64,000 bases of DNA from Muraenolepis orangiensis (GCA_027704905.1 CM051019.1:24527695-24591694), one strand, 5' to 3'; positions 1 through 11,640 are shown, numbered from the stretch's first letter. The notes: generated from the letters alone by a model not told the origin. Numbers and translations are program-made.

Positions 1-35
1 CATCAGAGAACCCTGCGAAAAACAGAAGTACTTAT

Positions 36-974
36 TTGAAGGAAAGACCTGACATCAGAATTGCTTTTCAAAGACCATGTGCACTCTGTTCAGGAGACCA
101 CACACTAGAGTGGTGTAGAAAGTTTAAAGCAAGACCACACAAAGAAAAAGTGGATTTCCTCATGTCCAAAGGTGCATGTTTTGGATGTTTAACATTGGGA
201 CACATAAGCAGAGAATGTAAAAAAAGGCTCACATGTGCCGTTTGTCAAAAGAAACACCCCACTCTACTGCACATCAAGACTGAGGAGGATGGCTCTCATA
301 AAGAAGTTAAATCTGCTGTTGAGATGCCCAAAGAAAAACTGAGCAGCGCTCTGGTTTCCATGACAATCGGTGACCATACTGGGGCCGGTAAAGATTGTGC
401 TCTTTCAATTCTGCCTGTACAGATTAAACATGCTAAAGGAAACAAGGTTGTCCAAACTTATGCCTTTTTGGACCCTGGTAGTACTGCAACATTCTGTACC
501 GAGAAATTTATGAATGAGCTCAACATCCAGGGTCAGAGAACGGTAATTCTTCTAAAAACAATGGGGCAGGAGAAACCCGTAAGCAGCTACAGAGTAACTG
601 GCCTAGAAGTGGGCAGTCTTCAAGATGACACATTCATGAAGCTGCCAGAAGTATACACTACCACAGAGATTCCCGTCACAAAGGAAAACATCCCCACACA
701 GGATGACATCATGGAATGGCCATACCTTAGTGAAGTTCAGCTGACAACTGTTGATAAGGAGGTAGGACTGCTCATTGGACTGAATTGCCCTAAAGCTTTG
801 GAACCATGGAAGGTTGTGAATAGCGAAGGGAACGGCCCTTATGCGGTTAAGACACAACTTGGATGGGTAATAAATGGACCACTCAATAGCAAACCCTGTG
901 TGGATAAAAATGGACGACCATATTTGAAAGCAAACAGAATCTCAATTGCCAACATTGAAGAATTGCTTGTTTAA
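36..974 (+). pseudogene. BEL/Pao zinc knuckle and aspartic protease segment
   Basis: This 312-codon stretch has two Cys/His zinc-binding knuckles at about residues 15-70 (one begins CALCSGDH, the other CFGCLTLGH). They are followed by a retropepsin-type segment with the active-site signature LDPGST near residue 146. In BEL/Pao elements this part processes the polyprotein and binds RNA. The TAA at 972-974 is in the same frame as the next ORF at 1008, and the linking codons resemble the usual continuous protease-RT linker. I infer one polyprotein broken by a single nonsense change. The true start is upstream, outside the window or in lost gag. Confidence 0.82.
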
Positions 975-1007
975 CAATACAATCAGGATTTCCCCGAACA
1001 GCGTCAC

Positions 1008-4000
1008 ATGGAGAAACGTGAGTTGTCCGTTGAAGATAAACAGTTTCTCAAGAAAGCCTCTGACTCTGCTACATTAAAGAACGGACACTACTACCTCCAA
1101 CTCCCCTTCCGAAAGGATGATGTGAAGATGCCAAAGAACCGTCACATTGCAGAACAACGTGCCCTTAACCTCGTTAGGAAGTTCAAGAAAGAACAGGTGT
1201 TTTTTGAGGACTATAAAGGTTTCATGAATGAGGTCATACAGAAAGGTCACGCTGAAAAGGTTCCAGAGAACCAGCTACAAAGAGATGATGGACGGGTATG
1301 GTATATACCACACCATGGTGTGTATCACCAACGGAAGAAGACCATCCGTGTGGTTTTTGACTGTGCTGCCACATACAGGGGCACATCTTTGAACAAAGAG
1401 CTGTTACAAGGCCCAGACTTATCCAACACGTTGTTTGGAGTTCTCCTCAGGTTTCGGCAGGAACCCATTGCCATGATGGCCGATATAGAGGGAATGTTTC
1501 ATCAGGTCAGAGTACCACCTGAAGATGTTGACTTCCTTCGTTTCCTTTGGTGGCCTGATGGTGATGTAACAAAACCGCTGGCAGAATACAGGATGACCGT
1601 TCACCTATTCGGTTCGGTCTCATCTCCTAGTTGTGCTAGCTTTGCCCTGAAGAAAACAGCGGAGGATAACCTGGGCAAGTATGATGTAAAGGCTCTCGAT
1701 ACCATCAGGGAAAACTTCTACGTGGACGATTGTTTAACATCAGTCCCCACCGAGAGTAAAGCCATAGACCTGGTCAAAGACCTCAGAGATGTCTGCCTAG
1801 AAGGAGGATTTAGATTGACCAAGTGGGTAAGCAATAGCCGTGCTGTCCTGTCCTCACTGCCTGCAGAGGAAAGAGCAAAAGAGGTGAAGGAGTTAGATCT
1901 GGACAGGGAGAACCTACCTGTGGAAAAGGCACTGGGAGTCCATTGGGATGTAGAGAATGACACACTCTCATTCAGAACAGCCATAAAGACTCAGCAAATC
2001 ACCAGAAGAGGTATCCTTTCTGTAGTCTGCTCTGTATACGACCCTCTAGGATTCCTTGCTCCTTTCATCCTGTCGGCAAAGAACATACTTCAAGAGCTGT
2101 GGAAGTCAAACTGCAGCTGGGATGAGAAGATACCGGACGTATTGGCTATACAATGGAAAAGATGGCTCACAGACCTGAGCCAACTCACTGGCTTCTCTGT
2201 CGACAGATGTATAAAGCCAAAGGGATTTGGCAAGATAAAATCTGCACAGCTGCATCATTTCAGTGACGCCAGTGAGTCGGGGTATGGTGTTGTCACCTAC
2301 TTGCGCCAAATAAACATCTTGGGTGAAACTCACATCACATTCATTACAGGCAAAGCAAGAGTCTCCCCGCTCAAGCAAATTACCATCCCAAGACTTGAGC
2401 TAACAGCAGCGGTTCTTGCAGTAAGAATGGATGTAGTGTTGAGAACAGAACTTCAGATCATGCTGGAAGAATCCGTCTTCTGGACTGACAGCACATCAGT
2501 CCTGCGTTACATTGCCAATACAACTACAAGGTTCCACACGTTTGTGGCTAATCGAGTCTCTGTGATTAGAGAATTGTCAGCAACTCGGCAATGGAGGTAT
2601 GTGGGCTCCAAGCAAAACCCGGCTGATGATTCCTCACGGGGCATGACTGCAGAGGCATTCTTGAAATCTACGAGGTGGATTCAGAGCCCAGAATTTCTTT
2701 GGAAAGATGAAAGTCTTTGGCCAGCACTGCCTGAAGAGCTGAGTCCCATCCCCTCAGACGACCCAGAGGTCAAACAGAAGGTGATGGTCAATCGCATTTC
2801 AATAGAGAAGGAAAAGGATCCTACAAGCGAGTTAATGGAACACTTCTCAAGGTGGAGTGATGTCAAGAAAGCAACAGCATGGATGCTGAAGCTCAGACAA
2901 ACCCTACAACAACTAAGCAACAAAAGAAAAGAGTGTACAAAAAAGCTCAAGAATGGTGACAGCAAAGAAACAACTGAACAACTGAACAGGTTCAAAGGAA
3001 CACTGGGTGGCCAAAAGCTTTCACTTGACGACATGACACAGGCCGAGAAGGCAATAATCAGTTACAGTCAAAGTCAATGCTTCCCAGAAGAAATATCTGC
3101 TTTGAAAAAAGGAAACCTTCATGTAAAGAGAAGAAGCAGTGCCATCCTCAGGCTAGATCCAGTCTTAGAAGATGGATTGTTAAGAGTCGGAGGAAGGATA
3201 AGCAGGTCAGCGATGCCACAGGAACTCCTGCATCCAGTCATCTTGACTAAAGAGTGTCACATTGCCAAGCTCATTTTGAGAGACGTTCATGAACGAGTTG
3301 GTCATGGAGGGAGAAACCATATGCTCTCCCGGCTGAGGCAGAAGTATTGGATCCTGCATGCCAACACAGCAGCAAGGAAAGTGATCAACAAATGCATGTT
3401 TTGTCGTCGGCAAAAGGCCAAAGCAGGAGAACAAAAGATGGCCGATCTGCCCAAGAGTCGCGTCACACCAGACCATCCACCTTTTACGTTTGTTGGTACA
3501 GACTACTTTGGGCCAATCGAGGTGAAGCGTGGACAAAGCTATGTGAAAAGGTATGGTGTAATATTTACGTGTTTAACCAGCCGTGCCGTACACCTGGAAA
3601 TGGCTTCATCTTTGAATACTGACTCCTGCATTAACGCCATCCGCAGATTTATCTGTAGAAGAGGTCAAGTTGTGGAGATGAGGTCAGATAACGGCACAAA
3701 CTACGTCAGCTCTGAGCGTGAGCTCAGAGAAGCTGTTAAGGAGTTGAACCACAGCAAGATTGAGAACACCCTGCTTCAGGATGGGATAAAGTGGATCTTC
3801 AATCCTCCTTCTGGTTCCCATCATGGAGGAGTGTGGGAGCGCCTGATACGTCAGGTAAAGAACATACTTACCTCTGTCATGAAGCAGCAAGCATTAGACG
3901 ATGAAGGCTTACAGACGGCACTTTGTGAAGTGGAAGCTATTCTCAATGACCGTCCAATAACAACTGTGTCAGACGATCATAATGACTTGGAAGCCCTCAC

Positions 4001-4109
4001 ACCAAACCATTTGCTTCAGCTTAAGGGAAAGCCAATCATCACCCGGACTATTTCACAAGGAGGACTTGTACTCCAGGAAAAGATGGAAGCAAATCCAATA
4101 CCTAGTTGA
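1008..4109 (+). pseudogene. BEL/Pao reverse transcriptase, RNase H and integrase
   Basis: The frame has 1033 codons. RT lies at about residues 95-300 with the catalytic YVDD motif near residue 238 (nt 1719). RNase H follows with FSDASE (nt about 2260), DSTSV (about 2490) and a C-terminal NPADDSSRG. The integrase has an HHCC zinc domain (nt about 3256-3415) and a DDE core: Asp in GTDYFGP (about 3508), Asp in RSDNGTNY (about 3684) and Glu in GVWERL (about 3835). The catalytic residues I can see are all present. The frame is lost near 4045 and ends prematurely at 4109, with the integrase C-terminal part continuing in another frame. It copies element RNA and inserts the cDNA. Confidence 0.88.
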
Positions 4110-4374
4110 TCTTTTCTGGAAAAGATGGATCAAAGAATATCTTCCCCTATTGCAGGAACGACAGAAATGGAATACCTTAAGGAGAAATCTTGCTACTGAT
4201 GATGTTGTGCTCATAGTAGATGATACCGCTCCGCGCAGCTCCTGGTTGATGGCCAGAGTTATCAAACCGTTACCAGATGCAAAGGGTCAAGTAAGAAGTG
4301 TGCTACTGAAGACAAAGACGAGCACATTAGAACGCCCCATTAGTAAGCTATGCTTGCTACAAGAATTCATATGA
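4046..4374 (+). pseudogene. BEL/Pao integrase C-terminal domain, frameshifted
   Basis: Frame +1, read from about nt 4046 to the stop at 4374, carries the conserved C-terminal module of BEL/Pao integrases, with a [13 protein letters not shown] core and a later [10 protein letters not shown] stretch. It directly continues the pol frame that ends at 4109. The change of frame somewhere between about 4035 and 4055 is therefore a small indel and not a second gene. Confidence 0.75.
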
Positions 4375-4501
4375 AGAATAATCGTTCAAAGAAAAAGAAG
4401 GTTAAGAAGAAGCCTTAAGTTAAGGTTTAAGTTTTGGCTCCTTTGAGATTTAAGTTTGAGTAATTGTTTTGTTAACCACAGCCACAATTAGGGGCCGGTA
4501 A

Positions 4502-5023
4502 TGTGGGAGCCAAATAGCGTTTTTGTTTACCTAAAAAACGAATAATTATAATTTGTAGACTTCCCATGTTTTGTTTTACTATATATCAGATCTACTGATT
4601 TGATCGACAGCTGATCGACAGCTGGGCCACCGATTGATTGGCAACTTGGCCACACCCATAGTAATCAGGTGGTGCAAGTTAACAAAGGGAAGTGGAAAAT
4701 GTTTGGACCAGGTTTATGGAGTCCTAGCTTTAGTTGGAGAGCAAACACAGTTTTTTAACCATCTTCTATTTTGAATCACCTACATACACCTACACATACA
4801 TCCACATACATCTATCATCTACTTTCTACCTTTCACACACAAACACACACACATGAACATAGTTTGTCTATTGCGCTGGCCTACAACGTTTTGGTAGGAT
4901 ATTTGAGTTTGAAATATTTGAGTTTAACATGCGCACGGCGTCCGGATCTACGACAGGTGCGTTAAAACAACTCTTCTATCGCTGGGGCAGTGGCTATAAT
5001 TAAGTGAAGGAATAGCCACTATA
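4502..5023 (+). repeat. BEL/Pao LTR shared by pol (left) and gag (right)
   Basis: The LTR begins TGTGGGAGCC after a purine-rich tract and ends ...AGCCACTATA. It is nearly identical to the solo LTR at 6855-7371, which fixes both ends. Small differences include one extra 10-bp stretch near 4800 and a longer CA run. It serves as the 3' LTR of the pol segment and lies exactly where a 5' LTR would lie for the gag segment to its right. Confidence 0.82.
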
Positions 5024-6636
5024 TTTAGTTAAAAAACTATTGCGTCGGACTTTCCCGCACTACTCCTCGGACTCGGGACATGAATGGACTTCAAGCGAAC
5101 AGATGGAAGGAACAGATTTAAAGGGACTAAGGGACAGGAGGTAAAACAAACAATATTGAATGTGCACCGAATCGTGCTGAAGCGATCATCGGATGTTGAA
5201 ATAAGGAATTGTTTGTTATTGGATGTCTCGCGTAGGACTTGCTGTTGCTCCAGTTGCTGTCGCTTGTTTGTTTGTTGTTGGACGTCCTGCGGAGGATAGG
5301 CTGTGTATGGAAGTCGCCGTGGTTTGAAGGCGTGTTGGGGTTTGGAGCGCTACTGCTGGGCAGTGCGGAACGATACGCCTACATTGTATCAGCGCGTCTG
5401 ATCAGCGCTACCGAATCAATTGTAGGTTATTGTGAATGGTGTGTTGTGGCTCACGTAGGCTACAGTGACTATAGTGTTATTTATAGCCTACCTTTACTGC
5501 CGTCGGTATGTCGGAGTTAAAGGAACAGCCGTCCGTGCCGGTTGTGGAGCAGCCCGCTGGGGCTGATGAAGAGGAGAGGACTCTTTTGACGTTGATTCGC
5601 TCTCGCAGAGGAAAACTGGGAGTGCAGACACGTAAACAGAATGAGATTCAAGCTCTGTTGGATGACGAATTCGGAAAAACTGACATACACACCATAAAGC
5701 TGAGATGTGAAACGCTTGAGAATATGCTGGAAGAATTTGTAGAGTTTCAAAAGTCTGTTTTAATGTTAATGTCACAAGAAGAACAAGAGTGTGACCAAAT
5801 GGACTGGTTTGTGCCTAAGGAAAACAGGTTCAGAGAATTTTTGGGACATGTGAAGGGAAAGATGGAGTGGACTGCTTATGAAAAGCAGATGAATTACTCT
5901 CCTGAAAGGCTTCCTGATATACGACCAGTAGACAGTGTGTCACACAGGGGGTCCACTGTCCGAAGTACTACATCCTCCACAACGAGAAGACTAAGGGCGC
6001 AGGCTGAGGTAGAGAGAGCAGCTATTGGTTCGCGCAACAATGCTCAAAAAGAAGCATCAAATGGAAATGGAAGAAGCAGGCCTCAAAGCAAAGAAGGAAA
6101 TGTTGCAGGTGGAAGCTGGCCTAGCTGAAACCACTGCAAAATTAAAGGTTCTGGAAGAATATGAAGTTTCATCTCAAACATCTCAAGTTGATATAAGGAA
6201 GACTCCTCCTGATGCCATGAATGCTTATATGGAGCGAGCGGATTGGCAGAAAAAGGCAACAAGAACAATAGAAAAGTTTAACCCCTCAACACCCGGAATC
6301 TCAGAAAGGCAAGAGCAATTAGAAGACCAAGGTCAAGATAGCCTTCCTTATGTAGGCCCCACCTACACCAGCTCAGCTGGTGTTACGGGTGGTGCTAGAA
6401 ACAAGACTCCTCTACAGCAACACTCATCAAGATTCATCAACAGCAGCACGATGCCTGCAGGTGGCGCCACTCAGTCTGGTCTCGATGATGGAACTAAAAC
6501 TCTGGTTGATGTGTTGAGCAAACAAAACGAGATTTCCGAGCTCATTGTGAAGCAGCAGCGTTTGTCTTTACTTCCAGTCAAAGCAATAACGGCATTCTCT
6601 GGTGAACCACTGCAGTATCAGTCTTTCAGGGATTGA
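5024..6636 (+). mobile_element. BEL/Pao leader and gag segment, cut off before pol
   Basis: After the LTR comes about 480 bp of leader without long ORFs, then gag from 5508. The element sequence stops abruptly at about 6634, inside the conserved gag segment that precedes pol. From there the DNA matches the host stalk-exon intron (compare 24097 and 38989). No pol follows. LTR-leader-gag on the right and pol-LTR on the left give the order pol-LTR-gag. Confidence 0.8.
5508..6636 (+). pseudogene. BEL/Pao Gag, frameshifted and 3' truncated
   Basis: Translation from ATG 5508 gives a hydrophilic, Glu-rich, coiled-coil-like N-terminal half (to about 6030). A frameshift near 6030 moves the frame, and the rest (6025-6636) has a Lys/Glu-rich helix, a low-complexity linker and a final segment ending PLQYQSFRD. 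That motif family marks the BEL gag region just before the zinc knuckles. The minus-strand protein at 46779-47963 shares this layout (ALQYKSF near its end). Gag forms the particle that packages element RNA. Confidence 0.78.
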
Positions 6637-6794
6637 TAAAGACCACATTTTGAAACACGGCTTCAGAAGACAGAAATTAAATACCTTTTGGTACAGTTGT
6701 GCTTGGTTTAGACGTGCTTGTGTAAGTTGGGCCTGCTGCTCCATGTGGATTATAACCAAGGACAGATCAAAGGCCAAAACAACAAATTGGGAGG
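6637..6794 (-). pseudogene. Ig receptor stalk-exon relic (unit 0)
   Basis: This stretch matches the stalk-exon neighbourhoods at 24097-24245 and 38989-39135. Read on the minus strand it holds a short Thr/Ser-rich exon at about 6684-6737 with a GT donor kept (exon ends at about 6684). It is the leftmost remnant of the receptor array and was joined to the broken BEL gag on its left. Confidence 0.6.
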
Positions 6795-7545
6795 ATTGTC
6801 ACATACATGTAAACATACAGTGAAATGTGTTTTCTGCATTTAACCCATCCTAGTTGTAGGAGCCAAATAGCGTTTTTGTTTACCTAAAAAACGAATAATT
6901 AGAATTTGTAGACTTCCCATGTTTTGTTTTACTATATATCAGATCTACTGATTTGATCGACAGCTGATCGACAGCTGGGCCACCGATTGATTGGCAACTT
7001 GGCCACACCCATAGTAATCAGGTGGTGCAAGTTAACAAAGGGAAGTGGAAAATGTTTGGACCAGGTTTATGGAGTCCTAGCTTTAGTTGGAGAGCAAACA
7101 CAGTTTTTTAACCATCTTCTATTTTGAATCACCTACATACACCTACACATACATCTATCATCTACTTTCTACCTTTCACACACAAACATGAACATAGTTT
7201 GTCTATTGCGCTGGCCTACAACGTTTTGGTAGGATATTTGAGTTTGAAATATTTGAGTTTATTATTTCCAAACAATGAACACGGCGTCCGGATCTACGAC
7301 AAAGGTGCGTTAAAACAACTCTTCTATCGCTGGGGCAGTGGCTATAATTAAGTGAAGGAATAGCCACTATACTAGTATTAGGAGCAGTGGGCAGCTATTT
7401 ATACAGAGGGAGCAGTTAGGGTTAGGGTGTCTTCCTCAAGGACACCTCCACAGTTTTTGCTAGGAGGAGCCGGGGATCGAACCAGCAACCTTCCGGTTGT
7501 GAGGTGACCGCTCTACCTCCTGAGCTACACTGCCACCCCACAACA
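6795..7545 (-). repeat. tRNA-derived SINE interrupted by a solo LTR
   Basis: On the minus strand the segment 7400-7545 has a Pol III A box (TAGCTCAGGAGG, about 7517-7528) and a B box (GGTTCGATCCC, about 7473-7483), followed by a SINE body that continues at 6795-6854. The body is split by the LTR at 6855-7371, flanked by CTAGT on both sides. It is a SINE and not a functional tRNA gene. Confidence 0.72.
6855..7371 (+). repeat. Solo BEL/Pao LTR inside the SINE
   Basis: This 517-bp LTR (TGTAGGAGCC ... CCACTATA) is nearly identical to 4502-5023. The 5-bp sequence CTAGT lies on each side (6850-6854 and 7372-7376), and removing the LTR plus one CTAGT restores a continuous SINE body. This is therefore an independent insertion reduced to one LTR, not the right end of the gag segment before it. 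Confidence 0.85.
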
Positions 7546-7720
7546 AATACATGTGGAATCAGAACAGTTCTGTGACAACTTGTGATCTTTATCACATCTT
7601 TAGCAGATTCATGAGATTAATTATTTCACTAATTATTACGCCATGACACTGCTGGGTGAGAAAACTTTCCATTTAAATTTTACACTTTTCAATTCTGTGA
7701 ACATGTATTTGTTCAAAAAC
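7546..7720. other. Stalk-intron sequence of receptor unit 0
   Basis: The segment matches 39140-39290 (shared stretches such as TCACTAATTATTA and CTTTTCAATTC). It is intronic DNA of the receptor array between the SINE and the LINE. I see no exon in it. Confidence 0.55.
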
Positions 7721-10700
7721 ATAATAATAATAATAATAATAATAATACATTTTATTTGTTCGGCGCCTTTCAAGACTCCCAAGGACACCTTACAGAGCAT
7801 GTATGCTACAGTCAAGTTAAAATTATAAAAAAATATATAAAAAAGTAAAAAACTGTGGACTTAAAACAAGAAAAACAACAGGAAGTAAAATGAAGAAAGG
7901 AAGAAAGATGGTACCGTTCATAAGGGATAAGCCAGTTTAAACAGATGGGTTTTTAGTTGGGTTTTGTAGGTTGTTATAGAATCAGACTGTCGGATGTGTG
8001 GTGGCAGGGAGTTCCAGAGTCTGGGAGCCGAGCAACTGAAAGCTCGAGCACCCATGGTGCTGAGGCGTGAGCGGGGGACGGTGAGAAGTCCAACGGAGGA
8101 AGAGCGGAGGGTGCGGGAGGGGGTGTACTCCTGAAGGAGGTCAGTGATGTAGATGGGGGTTAGATTGTGGAGAGCTTTGTAGGTGAGTAAGAGGTTTTTG
8201 TAGTCAATCCGGTAGCGCACAGGAAGCCAGTGTAGTTGAATGAGAACGGGGGTGATGTGGTCAGATGAGTTAGTGCGGGTGATGATCCGGGCAGCAGAGT
8301 TCTGAATTATTTGCAGTCTGTTGAGGAGTTTGATGGGAAGGCCAGTCAGAAGTGCATTGCAGTAGTCAATCCGGGACGTGACAAAAGAGTGGACCAGGAT
8401 TTCAGTGCTGGATTGGGACAGAGATGAGCGGACTCTAGAGATGTTCCGAAGATGGAAGAAGGCAGTGCGAGTGATGTTTTTAATGTGTGGTGCGAATGAG
8501 AGGGAGCCATCCAGAATGACACCGAGGCTTTTTACTTGGGAAGAGAATGGAATGGGGAAGCCGTCGATGATGATGTTTGGAGCTGGGTTGTTTTGTGACT
8601 TGGTGAGGGTGGATTTGGAGCCGATGAGCAGGGCCTCAGTTTTGCTAGCGTTGAGCTTGAGGAAATTCCTGCTCATCCAGCTCCTGATGTCCTCTAGACA
8701 GGTGGTGAGGGAGGTGGGGGGCAGGGCAGTGGAGGGTTTGGAGGAAATGTAGACCTGTGTGTCGTCGGCGTAACAGTGAAAGTGAACCCCATGGTGACGG
8801 AGGATTTTGCCCAGGGGGAGGAGATATGTGATGAATAGGAGTGGACCCAGTACTGACCCCTGGGGGACACCCAGTGCAACAGAACACCCTGACTTTTGGT
8901 TCCCGAGTTGTACAAACTGTTGTCTGTCAGTGAGGTAGGATGTGAACCAGGAGAGTGCAACACCAGTGATCCCAATGCCAGCCAGGCGGTCCAGGTGTAG
9001 TGGGTGGGAAATGGTGTCGAATGCAGCGCTGAGGTCGAGGAGGATGAGGATGGTGAGAAGTCCAGAGTCCGCTGCACGGAGGAGGTCGTCAGTGATTTTA
9101 ACCAGAGCCGTTTCAGTGCTGTGTTTTTGGCGGAAACCGGATTGAAAGGGTTCATGGAGGTTATTTATTTCCAGGTGGGACTGAAGCTGTGCGGCAACCA
9201 CCCTCTCAAGGGTCTTGGAGATGAAGGGTAGGTTGGAGATGGGCCTGTAGTGGTTCAGATCGGCTGGGTCAGTACCGGGTTTTTTGAGGATGGGAGTGAT
9301 TGCAGCCAGTTTGAGGGCGGGGGGTACAATTCCAGAGGTGAGGGATGAGTTAATTATGTCAGTGACCATGGGTGTTATGGCTGGTAGACAAGCCTTGACC
9401 AGGGTGGTGGGAAGAGGATCAAGCTGACAGGTGGTGGTTTTGGCTTTACGGATGAGCTCTGAGATGGTGTATTCCGATGCTGGGGTGAAGTTGGAGAGGG
9501 AGCTGATGAGTTGTTGGCCAGTGGTAACCATCCAGGGTGGATCACTTGAGGAGGTGCATGATGAGGCCAGCTGTAGGTGAATGGTGTTAATTTTAGAATG
9601 AAAAAATTGCAGAAATCGATCTGTGGAGATGTCTGGAGGGCGGGTTTGAGGAGGCTGAAGTAGGTGTCTGACTGTGGAGAAGAGAACTCTGTTGTTACCA
9701 GTGCTGATGAGGTTGGAGTAATAGGAGGATTTGGCATTGGAAAGTGCGTTTTTATAGTGATGAAGGTGATCTGAGTACATTTGGGTGTGAACTGAGAGTC
9801 CGCTGTTTTTGTACAGCCGCTCCAGTCGGCGGCCTGTGGCTTTGAGCTGACGGAGCTCAGAGGTAAACCAGGGGGCGGAGTGGGTGAATGAGACTTTGCG
9901 AGTTTTCAAGGGAGCCAGGGCCGTGAGGGAGGAGGAGAGACAGTTATTGTAGTGATTCACCAGGTCAGCAGTGTGGGAGGATGGGGGAGGATTGGGGTAG
10001 GAGTTAATCAGGGTGGTGAGATCTGTGGGGTTAATATGTTTAATGTTTCTGAAGGTGATGGACCGTTGTTCTTTGGCTTTAGAAAGGGGGGCATGGATTT
10101 TAAAAATGACAGCTTTATGGTCAGAAATGGGGAACTCTGTGACAGCAAGGTTAGTGGGAGTGATGCCAGTGCAGCAGAGTAAGTCCAGTGTGTGCCCTTT
10201 GTTGTGAGTTGGGAGGTTGACATGCTGTGTGAAACCGAGGCAGTCCAGGAGTGAGATGAAATCATTTGCAAAACCATTCGATGGGTCGTCGATGTGGATG
10301 TTGAAGTCACCCAAGAGGATAACAGTAGGGGACATTGCACATACAGATGTTAGTAGTGATGAAAATTCAGTAAGAAAAACAGCAGAGGGCTTTGGTGGTC
10401 TGTAGATGGAAATAATGATGGTGGGTTCGGAGCCAGAGAGTTTTATAGCTAAGCATTCAAAAGAGGAGTGATGGGGGACAGTGACTGCAGTGACTTTAAA
10501 GATTTCACGGTGCAAAACAGCAAGCCCTCCCCCCCTCCCAGTGGCACGGGGTTTACTAATAAAAGCATCCCCCGGGGGGGCAGCTGCATTCAGCTGGGAG
10601 AAGTCATCAGACTGTTGCCAGGTCTCCGTGAGGCATAAAAAATCAAGCGTTTTGTCCACAATGAAGTCAGAAACCAGCAGGGCCTTATTGGTGAGGGACC

Positions 10701-11485
10701 TTATGTTAAACATACATAGTTTCAGACAGGTAAGTTGTGCATATGTGGATGCTTTAAGCAGAGGGGATAACACACTGTGATTAACAGTACGGGCGGTGCG
10801 AGGGGGGCGTGGCTCAGTGGACCAGAAAGAGCGGATTATTATGTTATTGTTGTGGGTTGCGTATTCAAAGTGTCGTCCAGATCCACGGTGAATGTATCTT
10901 GGTCGTTTGAGAATACCAGGGTGTTGGGTAAGCAGAGCTGGCGGGGTCCTGGAGTAAGACCGGAGACGTAGCAGCTCCGCTGCAGAGTAACGCAGCAGCA
11001 GAGATGCGCTCATGACCGTGAGACACACAGAGCGCTCCATATGAGCAGTATAAAAAATCCACGTACGAGATAAAAAACTAAAACAATGTAATGCAGCGGT
11101 TTGATTATCCAAGTGGAGAAAAAATAAAATAAAATAAAAGTAAATTAACTAAATGAAGACCTGCGTTGTCGAGGCGGAGGAGCAGTCGTGTTGGTTGTAG
11201 GCGCGGGTTTTCGTGCGAGGCATACAGTGACAGCACAGTAGCACTAGCGCGTGTACAGACTGTTAAACGGGTTAGAGTCCAGTTGTAAAAGACATTCAGC
11301 AAACACAAAACAGCACAAACAACGGAGGAGGCGCGGCAGCAACTTGCCAGCGGTCCCTCTCACTCGTGGCTTCCACGCGGGGGTATCGGGTGCGAAGTAC
11401 CCGCAGGTAGTTGGCAGGCGATGTCAGACGGGATATCAGACGGGAGAACTACGTGCATTGTAGAGTAACGACCTCACTCTGGGGT
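7721..11485 (-). mobile_element. LINE, L2/CR1-like, apparently full-length ORF
   Basis: The element reads on the minus strand from a GC-rich 5' region at about 11485 down to a 3' end with a short (TTA)n tail at 7723-7746. The 3' UTR carries GGCGCCGAACAAATAAAA, a type of tail common to fish L2/CR1-like LINEs. It contains one uninterrupted endonuclease-RT ORF. No clear target-site duplication was found, so both outer borders are approximate. Confidence 0.8.
7918..11112 (-). CDS. LINE endonuclease-reverse transcriptase ORF2
   Basis: The protein has 1064 codons without a stop. An APE-type endonuclease begins at about residue 130 with [31 protein letters not shown] and SDHKAV, the usual catalytic blocks. 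The RT follows with VPQGSVLGP and the catalytic YADD, and the C-terminus is the LWNSLP...HLFKLAY type of L2/CR1-like elements. It nicks target DNA and primes reverse transcription of its own RNA. All motifs look intact, so this may be a young, possibly still competent copy. The first ~100 residues look unlike ORF2, and the true start could be a later Met. Confidence 0.85.
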   Translation of the reverse strand: MDNQTAALHCFSFLSRTWIFYTAHMERSVCLTVMSASLLLRYSAAELLRLRSYSRTPPALLTQHPGILKRPRYIHRGSGRHFEYATHNNNIIIRSFWSTEPRPPRTARTVNHSVLSPLLKASTYAQLTCLKLCMFNIRSLTNKALLVSDFIVDKTLDFLCLTETWQQSDDFSQLNAAAPPGDAFISKPRATGRGGGLAVLHREIFKVTAVTVPHHSSFECLAIKLSGSEPTIIISIYRPPKPSAVFLTEFSSLLTSVCAMSPTVILLGDFNIHIDDPSNGFANDFISLLDCLGFTQHVNLPTHNKGHTLDLLCCTGITPTNLAVTEFPISDHKAVIFKIHAPLSKAKEQRSITFRNIKHINPTDLTTLINSYPNPPPSSHTADLVNHYNNCLSSSLTALAPLKTRKVSFTHSAPWFTSELRQLKATGRRLERLYKNSGLSVHTQMYSDHLHHYKNALSNAKSSYYSNLISTGNNRVLFSTVRHLLQPPQTRPPDISTDRFLQFFHSKINTIHLQLASSCTSSSDPPWMVTTGQQLISSLSNFTPASEYTISELIRKAKTTTCQLDPLPTTLVKACLPAITPMVTDIINSSLTSGIVPPALKLAAITPILKKPGTDPADLNHYRPISNLPFISKTLERVVAAQLQSHLEINNLHEPFQSGFRQKHSTETALVKITDDLLRAADSGLLTILILLDLSAAFDTISHPLHLDRLAGIGITGVALSWFTSYLTDRQQFVQLGNQKSGCSVALGVPQGSVLGPLLFITYLLPLGKILRHHGVHFHCYADDTQVYISSKPSTALPPTSLTTCLEDIRSWMSRNFLKLNASKTEALLIGSKSTLTKSQNNPAPNIIIDGFPIPFSSQVKSLGVILDGSLSFAPHIKNITRTAFFHLRNISRVRSSLSQSSTEILVHSFVTSRIDYCNALLTGLPIKLLNRLQIIQNSAARIITRTNSSDHITPVLIQLHWLPVRYRIDYKNLLLTYKALHNLTPIYITDLLQEYTPSRTLRSSSVGLLTVPRSRLSTMGARAFSCSAPRLWNSLPPHIRQSDSITTYKTQLKTHLFKLAYPL

Positions 11486-11545
11486 AAAAAAATTGTTAAC
11501 TAATTCTGGGGAATTTGTTTCTCTGCGCCTCCCTTGAAACCCTGT

Positions 11546-11640
11546 GGGACCAGGTGAGTCCAGCACCCGGGAGGACCAGGTGAGTCCAGCACCCGGGAGG
11601 ACCAGGTGAGTCCAGCACCCAGGAGGACCAGGTGAGTCCA
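11546..11640. repeat. 26-bp minisatellite, about 3.5 copies
   Basis: The unit GTGAGTCCAGCACCCGGGAG plus GACCAG is repeated in tandem with very few changes. It occupies the place where the Ig exon would lie in unit 0 of the receptor array. Confidence 0.8.

Larger units (their letters stand above)
1..5023 (+). mobile_element. BEL/Pao LTR retrotransposon, pol part and 3' LTR
   Basis: The block runs from the left edge through protease, reverse transcriptase, RNase H and integrase coding and ends in an LTR at 4502-5023. The domain order protease-RT-RNase H-integrase, with zinc knuckles just before the protease, is that of BEL/Pao elements. A purine-rich stretch with AGGGGCCGG directly precedes the LTR and is a plausible polypurine tract. 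The 5' end lies outside the window. An in-frame stop at 972-974 and a frameshift near 4045 break the reading frame, so this copy is not autonomous. The LTR is immediately followed by the leader and gag of another BEL segment (5024-6636). Confidence 0.88.

Noticed and set aside
4502..7371. A complete BEL element bounded by the LTRs at 4502 and 6855
   Set aside because: The right LTR has its own CTAGT duplication within a SINE, so it is a separate solo LTR. The gag segment ends earlier, at about 6634, against receptor-intron DNA.
7420..7432. Telomere-like GTTAGGGTTAGGG
   Set aside because: Only about two units inside a SINE body; not an interstitial telomere array. The same applies to GGGTTAGGGTCAGG near 45500 and 49520.
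7465..7545. tRNA gene on the minus strand
   Set aside because: A and B boxes are present, but the sequence continues into a SINE body, and a complete cloverleaf with acceptor pairing is not evident.
8378..10780. Plus-strand ORFs of 60-124 codons within 8.4-10.8 kb
   Set aside because: Shadow frames of the minus-strand LINE ORF.
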